From the NCBI RefSeq assembly GCF_014384705.1, contig NZ_JACRSN010000024.1, positions 1 through 37,829 on the forward strand: 37,829 bases of DNA, written 5' to 3'. The translations under genes and the position numbers were made by a program. The DNA comes from Yeguia hominis (lineage in GTDB: Bacteria; Bacillota; Clostridia; Oscillospirales; Acutalibacteraceae). A model generated the notes under the pieces. That model saw only the letters and a program-made list of their open reading frames with translations. It ran no database searches and was not told where the DNA came from. Below are positions 13,487 through 22,798 of this stretch, in pieces; within the stretch, counting starts at the first letter, position 1, and each line of letters opens with the position of its first letter.

Positions 13487-15430
13487 TCAGCATACTTTGA
13501 TGCGGTTGAGACCCGGTTTCAGCGCTTCGATGGGGCCGGGTACCGGACGGCAGTTGTGCGGGCATCCGAAATAGTCGTGATCCAGTGTGATCGGGCGGCC
13601 GTCCGGATCGTCGAAAATGGCATCTGCCATCCGCACTGTGCCGAGCGTCTGCGTGGAATGAATTTGGGTCGGTAGGGCAAAGAGCGCTTCGGGCAGCTCA
13701 ATTTGCAGGTATACGCCGTCCGGCTCTTGCTGGATTTCCACTTTGGGATCGAAGTCCGGTGCGTCGTACAGGGATTCCTCCTGCTCAAAATGTCCGGCCG
13801 CTTTGAAATAGGCATTGTTTTTGATATAGACCGGCTGTTCGACGTCAAAGTATTTGACATGGTCGCAATCTGCATGTGCTTTCAGCGCAGACAAATAGGC
13901 TTCGTACGACGGGTTACAGCCGTTGTATCCCGCGGTACCGGTGCTGGAATCCTCCGCAGTAATTTCCATGCCGCCGACAAAAATGTTGTTATAGAAGCGA
14001 TCGTCTCCGCTAAAGATCAATGCAGTGCCTGCGACAGCGGTGGTGTGGGGGAAATGATAGGGCGTCGAGCGGTCAAGTACCTTGATCCGGCGCAGGCTGC
14101 CGCAGAACAGGTTGCCGATGTAAGCGCCGCCCTGCGAGGCGTTGTCAAGGCTGTAGCTGGAAGCCAAAATATTATGGTCAACAAGATACGGACCGTGCGA
14201 GACTTCGATAAACAGGTCGCGCATGTTGTGGTGATAGAGGTTCCGGGAGATCCGGACGCCCTGCGCCTGCCAATCCAGCCAGGTACCCAGCGTGCAGTCA
14301 TGAATGTGGTTGTTGTGGATCTTGACATCGAGCGCAGCGTGCAGCTTGATGCCGGCAATTTCGTAACCAAAGAATTCATGTTTTACGGCGATGTTGTAAA
14401 TCTCATTGCCGTAAATTTCACTGAACGCGCAGCCCATATGTCCGACAATGCCGTTTTGGCCGCAATCATAGATGGTGTTGTTGCGCACAATATGGGAGCC
14501 GATCGTCAATTTGCTCCAGCCGTGCTCCAGCGCCAGGAATACGGCTTCCATCTGATACTGATAGCCCGGCTTCTGCAGTGTCCGCATATGGTTGTTATCG
14601 CCGGTGGAGCGCTCTTTGCCCAGGCTGACGGCACTGCATTTGGCGTCGTGCAGGCGGTTGTTCTCGATGATCCAGCCTTTGGACCAGTGCGGTCCGACCA
14701 TACCGGGCTGATCGGCTGTCGGCGGTGTAAACGGGCAGGCGGCCTGTGCGATTTCAAATCCGCGGACCGTGATGTAGTTTAGTCCGGTCTTTTCCGGATA
14801 GAAGCAATAAGGCCGCACATTGATTTCCGTCAGTTCACGGTTCGGATCGGCGCCCTGGAAGTTGGCGTAGAGAACCGTGTTTTCTTCCGTAACCTCGGCG
14901 AACCACTGGTAGACGGTGTTTTCCGGATGCGGAATTGGCTCCAGCTTTCCGGTCCAGGGCGGGTTAAAGCCGAGCTCACGCCGCTTAGGCTGCAGGACCT
15001 CCTCAAGCGTGGGTGCTTCATAGAACGAGCGGCCGTTTAGATAGACTTCGCCGGTATGCACCTGATATTCGGTCGGATAAATAAACCAGTCGCCCCACAG
15101 CGCCTCGGCGTAAGGATTATAATCTCCGAAAAAGCTGTTCGGCAGCGTTGCCTTCCAGACAGTCCCCTTAAACGGTTCCCAGCAGGTGATGCGCTCGGAT
15201 CCCTTGATCACGGTTTTTTCTCCGGGAGCCGCTTCATATGTAATCCGGCAGATCTCACTTTTTCCGCCGTTTTGCGGTTTCACCCATTCCCGGTATTCTC
15301 CTTCGTGAACAATTACGCGATCTCCGGCCTGTGCCAGCGCGGCGGCCTTTGAAATGGTGCGAAAAGGATGCTCGGCAGAGCCTTCCGCCCGGTCGCATCC
15401 GGTAACAGCTACGTGAAAAATTCGGTTCAT
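13487..15430 (-). CDS. xylC: GH120 beta-xylosidase (right-handed beta-helix)
   Basis: A 647-aa protein closely matching, along its length, the GH120 beta-xylosidase XylC known from Thermoanaerobacterium. The N-terminus has the DUF1565-like stretch and GDRVIVHEGEYREWVKP. The beta-helix includes PPTADQPGMVGPHWSKGWII, HDAKCSA and NNTIYDCGQNGIVGH. The expected catalytic pair is present with the right 23-residue spacing: Asp386 in TWLDWQAQG (nucleophile) and Glu409 in IEVSHGP (acid/base). It should release xylose from xylobiose and short xylo-oligomers. No signal peptide is seen, so it acts in the cytoplasm after uptake. The start at 15430 follows GGAG by 10 nt; ATG 15439 is too close to it. No other xylan genes are adjacent. 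Confidence 0.85.
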   Translation of the reverse strand: MNRIFHVAVTGCDRAEGSAEHPFRTISKAAALAQAGDRVIVHEGEYREWVKPQNGGKSEICRITYEAAPGEKTVIKGSERITCWEPFKGTVWKATLPNSFFGDYNPYAEALWGDWFIYPTEYQVHTGEVYLNGRSFYEAPTLEEVLQPKRRELGFNPPWTGKLEPIPHPENTVYQWFAEVTEENTVLYANFQGADPNRELTEINVRPYCFYPEKTGLNYITVRGFEIAQAACPFTPPTADQPGMVGPHWSKGWIIENNRLHDAKCSAVSLGKERSTGDNNHMRTLQKPGYQYQMEAVFLALEHGWSKLTIGSHIVRNNTIYDCGQNGIVGHMGCAFSEIYGNEIYNIAVKHEFFGYEIAGIKLHAALDVKIHNNHIHDCTLGTWLDWQAQGVRISRNLYHHNMRDLFIEVSHGPYLVDHNILASSYSLDNASQGGAYIGNLFCGSLRRIKVLDRSTPYHFPHTTAVAGTALIFSGDDRFYNNIFVGGMEITAEDSSTGTAGYNGCNPSYEAYLSALKAHADCDHVKYFDVEQPVYIKNNAYFKAAGHFEQEESLYDAPDFDPKVEIQQEPDGVYLQIELPEALFALPTQIHSTQTLGTVRMADAIFDDPDGRPITLDHDYFGCPHNCRPVPGPIEALKPGLNRIKVC

Positions 15431-15465
15431 CAGTACCATGCTCCTTTTTTATAGTTTCTGGTATC

Positions 15466-15494
15466 ATCATATCGATTGTACGGCGAAAAAACAA
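15466..15494 (-). promoter_or_regulatory. Probable promoter of the beta-xylosidase gene
   Basis: Minus strand: weak TTGTTT (15489-15494), 17-bp spacer, TATGAT (15466-15471), 35 nt before the start codon. No clear catabolite-response or xylose-regulator site was recognised. Confidence 0.4.
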
Positions 15495-15870
15495 ATCCTC
15501 TGTTGCGATTTCCTGGACTTAGATTGCTTTTTTGCTGCTTTGAGGCGGTTTGGCGGAAGCGAAAGTTTGCGGTAAGCATTTTGTTTTTCCTTTAAATAAT
15601 AATATTTGATGTTAAACAGTGCTTCCATGAAACCCGTGCGGTATAAAATTGGTTTGCAGAAAATTTCGCGTGAATGCCGCCGTGCAGCCGTCTTTTCGAT
15701 TCTGTCGGGTATGTTCTGCGACGCAAACGGGTTTGAATGCACGGGTGCGGGAAGAATTTGTGCGGCCTTTCCGGGGGAGCCCGAATGAAAGGAATTGCAG
15801 AGATGCTGTATCGGATATCACAAAACACCGGAAATCGGAGATTCGTATTTTGGGAATCTGGTAAAAATTA
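15495..15870. other. Intergenic region without a recognisable gene
   Basis: Short overlapping frames on both strands lack ribosome-binding sites and family resemblance. I see nothing in this stretch beyond its position between the divergent xylosidase and pepD transcripts. Confidence 0.5.
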
Positions 15871-15873
15871 CTC

Positions 15874-15902
15874 TTGTACCGCAACGATCTCTTTGGTATA
15901 AT
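15874..15902 (+). promoter_or_regulatory. Sigma-A promoter of pepD-pepP
   Basis: TTGTAC (15874-15879), 17-bp spacer and a perfect TATAAT (15897-15902). The predicted transcript has a leader of about 200 nt before the pepD start at 16109. Confidence 0.75.
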
Positions 15903-15977
15903 GAATTGCAAGAAGGACTCGGTTCGGCATATCCGATCCAGATTTAATGAAGTGATTTTTGCGGATTGGAAACAACC

Positions 15978-16013
15978 AGGGCAGGATTCTTTAAAGGGTC
16001 TTGTCCTTTTTTT
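15978..16013 (+). terminator. Terminator-like hairpin inside the pepD leader (putative attenuator)
   Basis: AGGGCAGGA (15978-15986) pairs with TCTTGTCCT (15999-16007) over 9 bp, including two G-T pairs, and is followed by a run of seven T (16007-16013). It lies about 75 nt after the predicted start of transcription and 95 nt before pepD. No T-box sequence or known riboswitch consensus was recognised. Confidence 0.6.
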
Positions 16014-16108
16014 CTGTAACCGGGACTTTGATTGCAGATATTCCTTTTGGGGAGAGCGTCAGGAGAAACTCTTTTGATGGATCCCGACAGGAAAAGGGGG
16101 ATTTCAGA

Positions 16109-17518
16109 ATGCTTGAAACAGTAGCGCCGCAGCGCGTGTTCCATTACTTTGAGGATCTGTGCGCAATTCCGCACGGATCGGGCAATATCGCGGCGATCAG
16201 TGATTATTGCGCGCGGTTTGCCGCTTCACACGGACTGGATTGTGTCCAGGATTCTCTGCACAATATCATCATCCGAAAGCCTGCGTCCAAAGGTTATGAG
16301 ACGCATCCGGCGGTCATTTTGCAGGGCCATCTCGACATGGTCTGTGAGAAGGTTGCGGATTCCGATTTCGATTTTACCAAAGACGGCTTGCGTCTTTCCG
16401 TTGACGGAGACCTGCTCTCTGCCGACGGGACAACACTCGGCGCGGATGACGGCATCGCTGTTGCAATGATTCTTGCAGTGCTCGAGGACGATACGCTTGC
16501 CCATCCGCCGATCGAAGCGCTTTTTACCGTTGACGAAGAGACCGGAATGGACGGGGCAGAGGGCCTCGATGTCACAGGTCTTGCCGGATCGACGCTGATC
16601 AATCTCGATTCCGGAGAAGAAGGCGTCCTGACGGTTGGCTGTGCCGGCGGCGCGAAAGTGGATATCCGGATGCCGGTGCAATTTACAGAAAACACCCTGC
16701 CTTGCCAGAAAATTGTGCTTTCCGGTCTTTGCGGCGGACATTCCGGAATCGATATCAACAAAGGCCGCCTGAATGCCTGTAAGCTTCTGGGAAAATTTCT
16801 TTCGGAACTACCCGCTGCGTATCGGCTGGTTTCGATTTTCGGCGGATTTAAAGACAATGTCATCCCGAACGCCTGTGAATGTGTGATTGCCTGCAACGAG
16901 GATGTTTCCGCTTTTGCGGCGCATTTTGCAGAAGAAAACCGGCTGCCTACTGATTCCGGGCTTACCGTGACTGTGTCGGAAGCCGCGTTGTCTCCGTGTT
17001 GTCTTACAGAGACTTCCGGCATGCACGTAGTGCAGTTCCTGATGAAAACAGTATTTGGCGTTGTTGCGATGAGCAAAGAGATGGAGGGTCTTGTCGAGAG
17101 CTCACAGAATCTCGGGATCGTCCGTCTGGAGGATTCGCAGTTCCACGCGGTGCTTTCTGTGCGCAGCAGTGTTGCTGCCGAAAAGCAGAAGATGCTCGAT
17201 CAGCTGCAGGCGCTTGCCGAAACGTTTGATGCGCAGTTTTCCACGCACGGGCATTATCCGGCGTGGGAATACCGTCCGGTTTCCCGTCTGCGCGATACGA
17301 TGATTGCGGTCTATACGGAGCTTTACCGGAAGCCGCCGGTGATCGAGACCGTTCACGCGGGCCTGGAATGCGGCCTGTTCAGCGAAAAAATCGCAAATTT
17401 TGATGCAGTTTCCATGGGCCCGGATATGTGGGACATCCACACGGTCAACGAACGGCTTTCCATTTCGTCGACTGCCCGGACGTATTCATATTTGTGTCAG
17501 GTGTTAAAGGAGTTGTAA
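16109..17518 (+). CDS. pepD: Aminoacyl-histidine dipeptidase, M20C family
   Basis: A 469-aa cytoplasmic metallodipeptidase. The M20 metal-site motifs are in order: HLDM (H74, catalytic D76), GADDG (D113), DEETG with the general-base Glu at 143/144, NLDSGEEG (D167), and a C-terminal His in DIHTVNERL. PepD enzymes cleave many dipeptides, including Xaa-His. The start at 16109 is set by AAAAGGGGG 8 nt upstream; the upstream in-frame extension crosses the leader hairpin. It is followed after 2 nt by pepP and then by the opp genes, which fits a locus for uptake and final hydrolysis of peptides. The leader hairpin suggests regulated read-through. Confidence 0.9.
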   Translation: MLETVAPQRVFHYFEDLCAIPHGSGNIAAISDYCARFAASHGLDCVQDSLHNIIIRKPASKGYETHPAVILQGHLDMVCEKVADSDFDFTKDGLRLSVDGDLLSADGTTLGADDGIAVAMILAVLEDDTLAHPPIEALFTVDEETGMDGAEGLDVTGLAGSTLINLDSGEEGVLTVGCAGGAKVDIRMPVQFTENTLPCQKIVLSGLCGGHSGIDINKGRLNACKLLGKFLSELPAAYRLVSIFGGFKDNVIPNACECVIACNEDVSAFAAHFAEENRLPTDSGLTVTVSEAALSPCCLTETSGMHVVQFLMKTVFGVVAMSKEMEGLVESSQNLGIVRLEDSQFHAVLSVRSSVAAEKQKMLDQLQALAETFDAQFSTHGHYPAWEYRPVSRLRDTMIAVYTELYRKPPVIETVHAGLECGLFSEKIANFDAVSMGPDMWDIHTVNERLSISSTARTYSYLCQVLKEL

Positions 17519-17520
17519 AC

Positions 17521-18591
17521 ATGCAAAAGTTTGCCGTCAAAAATCTTCAGAACGCTTTGGAACCGAACGCTGCGCTGTTAGTGGGCAGCATTCCGAACCG
17601 GTTTTATCTGACAGGGTTCGAAACCAGCGATGGATACGTCCTGCTGACCCGGGAAGAAGCGGTCTTTCTCATTGATTTCCGTTATTTTGAAAAGGCCAAA
17701 GCGGTCGTAAACAGCTGTACGGTCTGTCTTTCTACCGCACCGTTTGATGAAATTTCCGCACTCTGCCAAAAACACAGCATCACGAAGCTGTATGTGGAGA
17801 GCGAATCGGTTTCTATGGCGCTTTACAAGCAGCTTTCCGAAAAGCTTGCGCCGGTTTCTGTTTCGGATGACAACCGGTTTGATCAGATGCTCCGTGATCT
17901 GCGCAGCGTGAAGAGCGAAAAGGAACTTTCCCTGATCCAAGAGGCGCAGAAATTGACGGACGATACGTTTACCTATATTTTGGAGCGGATCAGCGCCGGA
18001 CGAACCGAACGCGACGTGATGCTGGATATGGAATTCTATATGCGGAAACTCGGCTCCGAGGGCGTTTCCTTTGACTTTATTGTGGTTTCCGGAAAAAATT
18101 CCTCCTTGCCGCACGGTGTGCCGACAGACAAAAAGATTGAACGCGGCGATTTTATTACCATGGACTTTGGCGCCGTGGTCGGGGGATACCGTTCGGATAT
18201 GACCCGGACCGTTGCGCTGGGAACAATCAGCGACGAACAGAAACGCGTATACGACACGGTGCTCCGGGCGCAGCTTGCCGCAATTGATGCGGTTAAGGCC
18301 GGCGTGGTTTGCAAGGATATCGATCGGATTGCCCGCGATATCATCGACGAGGCCGGCTATCAGGGCTGTTTCGGCCATGGGCTCGGCCATAGCGTCGGCA
18401 TTGAAATCCATGAGCGTCCGAATTTTAACACTCGCTGCGATACCATTTTAAAGCCCGGAACGGTGATGACGGTAGAACCGGGAATTTACCTGGAAAATCG
18501 GTTCGGTGTCCGGATTGAAGACATGGTGGTTGCGACGGAAACCGGCTGTGTGGACCTTACATACAGTGAAAAATCACTAATTTGTCTCTAA
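17521..18591 (+). CDS. pepP: Xaa-Pro dipeptidase/aminopeptidase, M24B family
   Basis: A 356-aa protein. Residues 1-125 form the creatinase-like N-terminal domain and 130-356 the pita-bread catalytic domain. The five metal ligands of M24 are present: D215 (MDFGA), D226 (SDMTR), H290 (GLGHSVGIEIHE), E319 (VEPGIY) and E333 (IEDM). It removes N-terminal residues preceding proline, complementing PepD, which cannot cut most X-Pro bonds. AAAGGAG lies 8 nt before the ATG, inside the end of pepD, so the two are one operon. The symbol is used loosely: PepQ-type Xaa-Pro dipeptidase is equally possible. Confidence 0.88.
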   Translation: MQKFAVKNLQNALEPNAALLVGSIPNRFYLTGFETSDGYVLLTREEAVFLIDFRYFEKAKAVVNSCTVCLSTAPFDEISALCQKHSITKLYVESESVSMALYKQLSEKLAPVSVSDDNRFDQMLRDLRSVKSEKELSLIQEAQKLTDDTFTYILERISAGRTERDVMLDMEFYMRKLGSEGVSFDFIVVSGKNSSLPHGVPTDKKIERGDFITMDFGAVVGGYRSDMTRTVALGTISDEQKRVYDTVLRAQLAAIDAVKAGVVCKDIDRIARDIIDEAGYQGCFGHGLGHSVGIEIHERPNFNTRCDTILKPGTVMTVEPGIYLENRFGVRIEDMVVATETGCVDLTYSEKSLICL

Positions 18592-18627
18592 ATGTAGCGA
18601 TTTCGGGCGGATCCTGCATCTTTTTTC

Positions 18628-18656
18628 TTGCAATTCTCGAAATAATATGTTAATAT
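18628..18656 (+). promoter_or_regulatory. Probable promoter of the opp operon
   Basis: TTGCAA (18628-18633), 17-bp spacer, TAATAT (18651-18656), about 130 nt before oppB. No clear terminator separates pepP from opp, so read-through is also possible. Confidence 0.45.
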
Positions 18657-18789
18657 TTTTCTCATGATTATGAAAAATTTGAATTGGTTTTTCTCAAAAA
18701 CTTTAGCACGGTGCTGTGTAATCAGCTCAAAATTTTTGGGACTCGTGCACTGCACGAAGGCGAAGAGAAGCTTTAAGGAGTTGACGTAG

Positions 18790-19707
18790 TTGGCCAAGTA
18801 CATCATTAAGCGGATTGCAATGGGAATCCTGAGTATTTTCATTGTTGCGACGCTGACATTTTTTCTGATGAATCTGGTTCCGGGCGGCCCGTTTGTTGCT
18901 GAAAAGTCGATCAGTAAGGCGGCGCAAGAGGCTCTGGCCGCAAAATATGGTTTGGACAAGCCTCTGTTCCAGCAATATTTGACCTATATGGGCGATTTCT
19001 TGAAAGGAGATATGGGCCTGAGTCTGCGCCAGCGCGGAAGAACCGTGTCGGACATTATTTTCTCGAAATTCCCGGTATCGGCCGGCCTTGCAGGAATCGC
19101 CGTTGCGGTTGCGCTGCTCATTGGCATTCCGCTCGGATGTCTTTCCGCTTATAACCGCGGAAAGTTCGCCGATAACTTTATCATTGTGCTGGCTACCTGC
19201 GGCATTGCAATTCCAAGCTTTATCAGCAGCGTTCTGCTTTTGTATACCTTTGGCAGCCGTCTGAATCTCCTGCCGACGATCGGTTTGAATTCCGCTGCAT
19301 CTTATATCATGCCGGTTACGGCGCTCGCAATTTACCCAACTGCCTATATCACGCGTCTGATGCGATCGAGTCTGCTGGACGTCATGGGGCAGGATTATAT
19401 TCGGACTGCAAAGGCGAAAGGCCTTGCAAACTTCAAGATTCTCTTCAAACACGCGCTGCGCAATGCGATTCTGCCGGTTGTGACCTATGTCGGACCGATG
19501 CTTGCGTCTTTGATGACCGGTTCCTTTGTTGTTGAGAAAATCTTCAGCATTCCCGGTCTGGGCCGTGAATTTGTTTCGTCGATCACAAACCGCGATTATA
19601 CCATGGTTATGGGTACAACGATTGTTCTCGCTACCCTGATTATTATCGCAAATGTCATTGTCGATATTCTGTATAAGATTATCGATCCGCGCATCAAACT
19701 GAAATAA
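18790..19707 (+). CDS. oppB: Oligopeptide ABC transporter permease OppB
   Basis: A 305-aa inner-membrane permease with about six membrane segments. The N-terminus has the OppB pattern of one segment followed by NLVPGGPF and KYGLDKPL, and the EAA-type loop that contacts the ATPases is at about 215-240 (YIRTAKAKGLANFKIL). The start is TTG at 18790, with AAGGAG 9 nt upstream; no ATG is suitably placed. First of five opp genes in the order B-C-D-F-A; 19 nt precede oppC. Confidence 0.92.
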   Translation: MAKYIIKRIAMGILSIFIVATLTFFLMNLVPGGPFVAEKSISKAAQEALAAKYGLDKPLFQQYLTYMGDFLKGDMGLSLRQRGRTVSDIIFSKFPVSAGLAGIAVAVALLIGIPLGCLSAYNRGKFADNFIIVLATCGIAIPSFISSVLLLYTFGSRLNLLPTIGLNSAASYIMPVTALAIYPTAYITRLMRSSLLDVMGQDYIRTAKAKGLANFKILFKHALRNAILPVVTYVGPMLASLMTGSFVVEKIFSIPGLGREFVSSITNRDYTMVMGTTIVLATLIIIANVIVDILYKIIDPRIKLK

Positions 19708-19726
19708 GGAGTGGCGAGAAAGTTTC

Positions 19727-20767
19727 ATGAAAAAAATATTACCGAGCCTTCATTTGAATCCCGATGATTTCCTTCCCGCCACGCAGGACGAGAAAACAAG
19801 TCTTGTTGTGATGCGCGAAAGCGTCAACTTCTGGGCGGACGGTCTGCGCCGTTTGCGCAAAAACAAAATTGCGATGATCAGCCTGATCTTCATTCTGATC
19901 ATTGTGTTCTTTGCTTACTTTTTGCCGAGCTTTTGGCCTTATAGCTATGAGCAGCAGATCAAATACAGCGAAAATTTGGCGCCGTTTGAATATGGCGAAA
20001 ATGAACAGGCGCGCATCGATGCCGGGGAAAAGGTGTTTCCGCATATCTGCGGCACAGACAAACTCGGCCGTGATTTTGCGGTTCGTCTGATGATGGGCAC
20101 CCGGATCAGTCTGACAGTCGGTTTGATCTGTGCAGCGCTTGTTTTGCTGGTTGGTGCGACGTACGGCGCGATTGCCGGTTTTGCCGGCGGTTGGGTCGAC
20201 AATATCATGATGCGGATTACCGATATTCTGTATACGATCCCGGATATTCTGCTGATCATTATTCTTGCGATGAGCTTAAAGCCGAAACTGCAGTCGTTGG
20301 CAGAACTCGACGCGTTTGCCTGGATGCAAAAGGTCGGACCAAACCTGATTGCAATCTTCCTTGTGTTCGTGCTGCTTTACTGGGTCGGTATGGCGCGCAT
20401 TACCCGTTCGCAGGTTTTGGTGCTGAAAGAGTCCGAATATGTTACTGCGGCGCGCGCACTCGGCGCAAACAGCTCGCGGATTATCAGAAAGCATTTGCTG
20501 ACCAACTGCATTGGTACGCTGATCGTAACGACCACGCTTCAGATTCCGTCCGCAATCTTTACGGAGAGCTACCTGAGCTTCCTCGGCCTCGGCGTTTCGG
20601 CTCCGATGCCGTCTCTCGGTTCCCTTGCCACGGATGCGGTTAAGGGCATGAATACATACCCGCATCTGCTGCTTTTCCCGGCAATCCTGATTAGCGTCGT
20701 CATCCTCGCATTCAACCTTTTCGGCGACGGTCTGCGCGATGCATTTGATCCGAAGCTGAAAAACTGA
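19727..20767 (+). CDS. oppC: Oligopeptide ABC transporter permease OppC
   Basis: A 346-aa permease partner of OppB. It has the long N-terminal extension and periplasmic loop usual for OppC, then GTDKLGRDFAVRLMMGTRIS and five more membrane segments. The EAA loop is YVTAARALGANSSRIIRKH, and SYLSFLGLGVSAPMPSLG and GDGLRDAFDPK close the protein. It forms the translocation pore with OppB. It ends 17 nt before the oppD start with an intact AAGGAGG in between. Confidence 0.92.
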   Translation: MKKILPSLHLNPDDFLPATQDEKTSLVVMRESVNFWADGLRRLRKNKIAMISLIFILIIVFFAYFLPSFWPYSYEQQIKYSENLAPFEYGENEQARIDAGEKVFPHICGTDKLGRDFAVRLMMGTRISLTVGLICAALVLLVGATYGAIAGFAGGWVDNIMMRITDILYTIPDILLIIILAMSLKPKLQSLAELDAFAWMQKVGPNLIAIFLVFVLLYWVGMARITRSQVLVLKESEYVTAARALGANSSRIIRKHLLTNCIGTLIVTTTLQIPSAIFTESYLSFLGLGVSAPMPSLGSLATDAVKGMNTYPHLLLFPAILISVVILAFNLFGDGLRDAFDPKLKN

Positions 20768-20784
20768 GAAGGAGGGTGAGCATT

Positions 20785-21789
20785 TTGAGCGAAAAGCTTT
20801 TAGAAATCAAAGACGAGCGGCTTTCGTTTTTTACGCCGGCCGGTGAGGTCAAAGCGCTCAACGGCGTTTCCTTCTCAATGGATGAGGGAGAAGTTCTCGG
20901 AATCGTGGGCGAATCCGGTTCCGGAAAGTCGGTTACGGCTTATTCTGTGATGGGGCTTACGGCCTATCCGGGCAAGCTGGTCGGCGGAACGATCCGGTTT
21001 AACGGCCATCAGATTGACGAGATGACCGAAAAGGATTTTCGAAAAATCCGCGGAAATGAAGTTTCGATTATTTTCCAGGATCCAATGACAAGTCTCAACC
21101 CGGTTTATACAATCGGCAACCAGATTGTCGAAGTGATCCGTCTGCATACAGAAAAGACCAAAGAAGAGGCGCGTGCCCGTGCGAAGGAGCTTTTGGAGCT
21201 TGTCGGCATCAACGAGCCGGAAAAACGCTTGCGGCAGCATCCGCATGAACTCTCCGGCGGTATGCGCCAGCGCGTGATGATCGCGATTGCGCTTGCCTGT
21301 GAACCGAAGCTTTTAATCGCCGATGAGCCGACTACCGCGCTTGACGTAACCATTCAGGCGCAGATTCTCGAGCTGATGCAGGAATTGCGGCAAAAACTCG
21401 GCATGAGCATTATCATGATTACCCATGACCTCGGCGTCGTTGCCAGTATGTGCGAAAAGATCGCGGTCATGTACGCCGGCCATATCGTGGAGTACGGTAC
21501 TGCGGACGAAATTTTCTACGAGCCGTGCCACGAATACACCAAGGGCCTGATTAAATCGATTCCGAAACTGAATGTTGCGTCGACGGAGCGTCTGGTTCCG
21601 ATCGAAGGACAGCCGGTCGATTTGCTCAATCCGCCGGCGGGCTGCCCGTTTGCACCGCGCTGCGAAAAATGCATGAAGATTTGTCTGCGCGAAATGCCGC
21701 CTAAAACCGAACTGAGCGACACACATTACAGCCATTGCTGGCTGTTGCAAAAAGAAGCGTTTGAGAAAGGGGATGCTGTCTGTGAGTGA
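20785..21789 (+). CDS. oppD: Oligopeptide ABC transporter ATP-binding protein OppD
   Basis: A 334-aa ATPase. Walker A GESGSGKS, Q-loop IIFQDPMTSLNP, signature LSGGMRQRV, Walker B LLIADEPTTALD and the H-loop THD are all intact. The oligopeptide-type C-terminal extension contains the Cys cluster GCPFAPRCEKCMKIC. The start is TTG 20785, because AAGGAGG lies 9 nt before it; the GTG at 20776 directly abuts that site. Its last 8 nt overlap the oppF start. It powers import together with OppF. Confidence 0.92.
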   Translation: MSEKLLEIKDERLSFFTPAGEVKALNGVSFSMDEGEVLGIVGESGSGKSVTAYSVMGLTAYPGKLVGGTIRFNGHQIDEMTEKDFRKIRGNEVSIIFQDPMTSLNPVYTIGNQIVEVIRLHTEKTKEEARARAKELLELVGINEPEKRLRQHPHELSGGMRQRVMIAIALACEPKLLIADEPTTALDVTIQAQILELMQELRQKLGMSIIMITHDLGVVASMCEKIAVMYAGHIVEYGTADEIFYEPCHEYTKGLIKSIPKLNVASTERLVPIEGQPVDLLNPPAGCPFAPRCEKCMKICLREMPPKTELSDTHYSHCWLLQKEAFEKGDAVCE

Positions 21790-22777
21790 ACAGGAAAAGC
21801 TCGTTGAAGTACAGCACTTGCAGCAGTACTTTCCGGCCGGCGGCCGCGGCAAGAACAAGCGGTTTGTCCAGGCGGTCGATGATGTTTCGTTCTTTATCAA
21901 ACGCGGTGAGACGCTCGGCCTGGTCGGCGAGTCCGGCTGCGGCAAGACGACAGTCGGCAGAACGCTGCTCCGGCTCTATGAGCCGACGGACGGCACCATT
22001 ATTTATGACGGCACAACCATTTTTGATAAGCAGAACAACATTGCGCTTGACATGATGCCGTATCGCCGCAAAATGCAGATGGTGTTCCAGGATCCGTACG
22101 CGAGTCTCGATCCCCGTATGACCATCGGTGATATTGTCGGCGAACCGATCGACATCCACAAGCTTGCTGCAAATAAAAATGAACGGCGTGACCGGATTAT
22201 TTCCCTTTTGGAGCGCGTTGGTCTGAACAGCGAACACGCCAACCGGTATCCGCATGAGTTTTCCGGCGGACAGCGGCAGCGTGTTGGAATTGCAAGAGCG
22301 CTTGCCGTTAAGCCGGAATTCATCGTTTGCGACGAGCCGGTATCGGCGCTGGACGTTTCCATTCAGGCACAGGTCGTCAATATGTTTGAGGACTTACAGA
22401 AAGACCTGAACTTGACCTATCTCTTTATTGCGCATGATCTAAGCGTTGTGCGGCATATTTCGAACCGCATCGGCGTCATGTATCTTGGAAAACTCGTGGA
22501 GTTGGCGGATAGCTATGAACTGATTTCCCACAGTGTCCATCCGTATACGCGCAGCCTGATTTCGGCAATTCCGGAAGCCGATCCGAAAATTGCGCGCGCT
22601 TCCAAGCGGATTCCGCTGCAAGGCGATGTTCCGAGCCCGCTCAATCCGCCGAGTGGCTGCCGCTTCCGGACGCGCTGTCCGTATGCGGACGAGCGTTGCG
22701 CGGCGGAATGCCCGCAGCTGCATGAGGTTTCTCCGGGGCACTGGGCGGCTTGTCATCATTTGGACAAGGTTCAGTAA
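21782..22777 (+). CDS. oppF: Oligopeptide ABC transporter ATP-binding protein OppF
   Basis: A 331-aa ATPase with Walker A GESGCGKTT, FQDPYASLDPRMT, signature FSGGQRQRV, Walker B FIVCDEPVSALD and the H-loop AHD. The C-terminal GCRFRTRCPYADERC holds the Cys cluster of the oligopeptide subfamily. The start is GTG 21782 with AAAGGGG 9 nt upstream, overlapping the oppD stop by 8 nt (GTGAGTGA), so translation is coupled. Upstream in-frame TTG 21761 and ATG 21773 are less well placed. Confidence 0.92.
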   Translation: MSEQEKLVEVQHLQQYFPAGGRGKNKRFVQAVDDVSFFIKRGETLGLVGESGCGKTTVGRTLLRLYEPTDGTIIYDGTTIFDKQNNIALDMMPYRRKMQMVFQDPYASLDPRMTIGDIVGEPIDIHKLAANKNERRDRIISLLERVGLNSEHANRYPHEFSGGQRQRVGIARALAVKPEFIVCDEPVSALDVSIQAQVVNMFEDLQKDLNLTYLFIAHDLSVVRHISNRIGVMYLGKLVELADSYELISHSVHPYTRSLISAIPEADPKIARASKRIPLQGDVPSPLNPPSGCRFRTRCPYADERCAAECPQLHEVSPGHWAACHHLDKVQ

Positions 22778-22798
22778 TCCGGATATTGTTTGCATTTA

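Noticed and set aside
13703..14782. 359-aa frame on the plus strand
   Set aside because: Antisense to the GH120 gene; the high GC third positions of the real gene keep the opposite frame open. No ribosome-binding site or family resemblance.
15900..16108. T-box riboswitch in the pepD leader
   Set aside because: There is a terminator hairpin, but no AGGGTGG-type T-box sequence or matching specifier stem.
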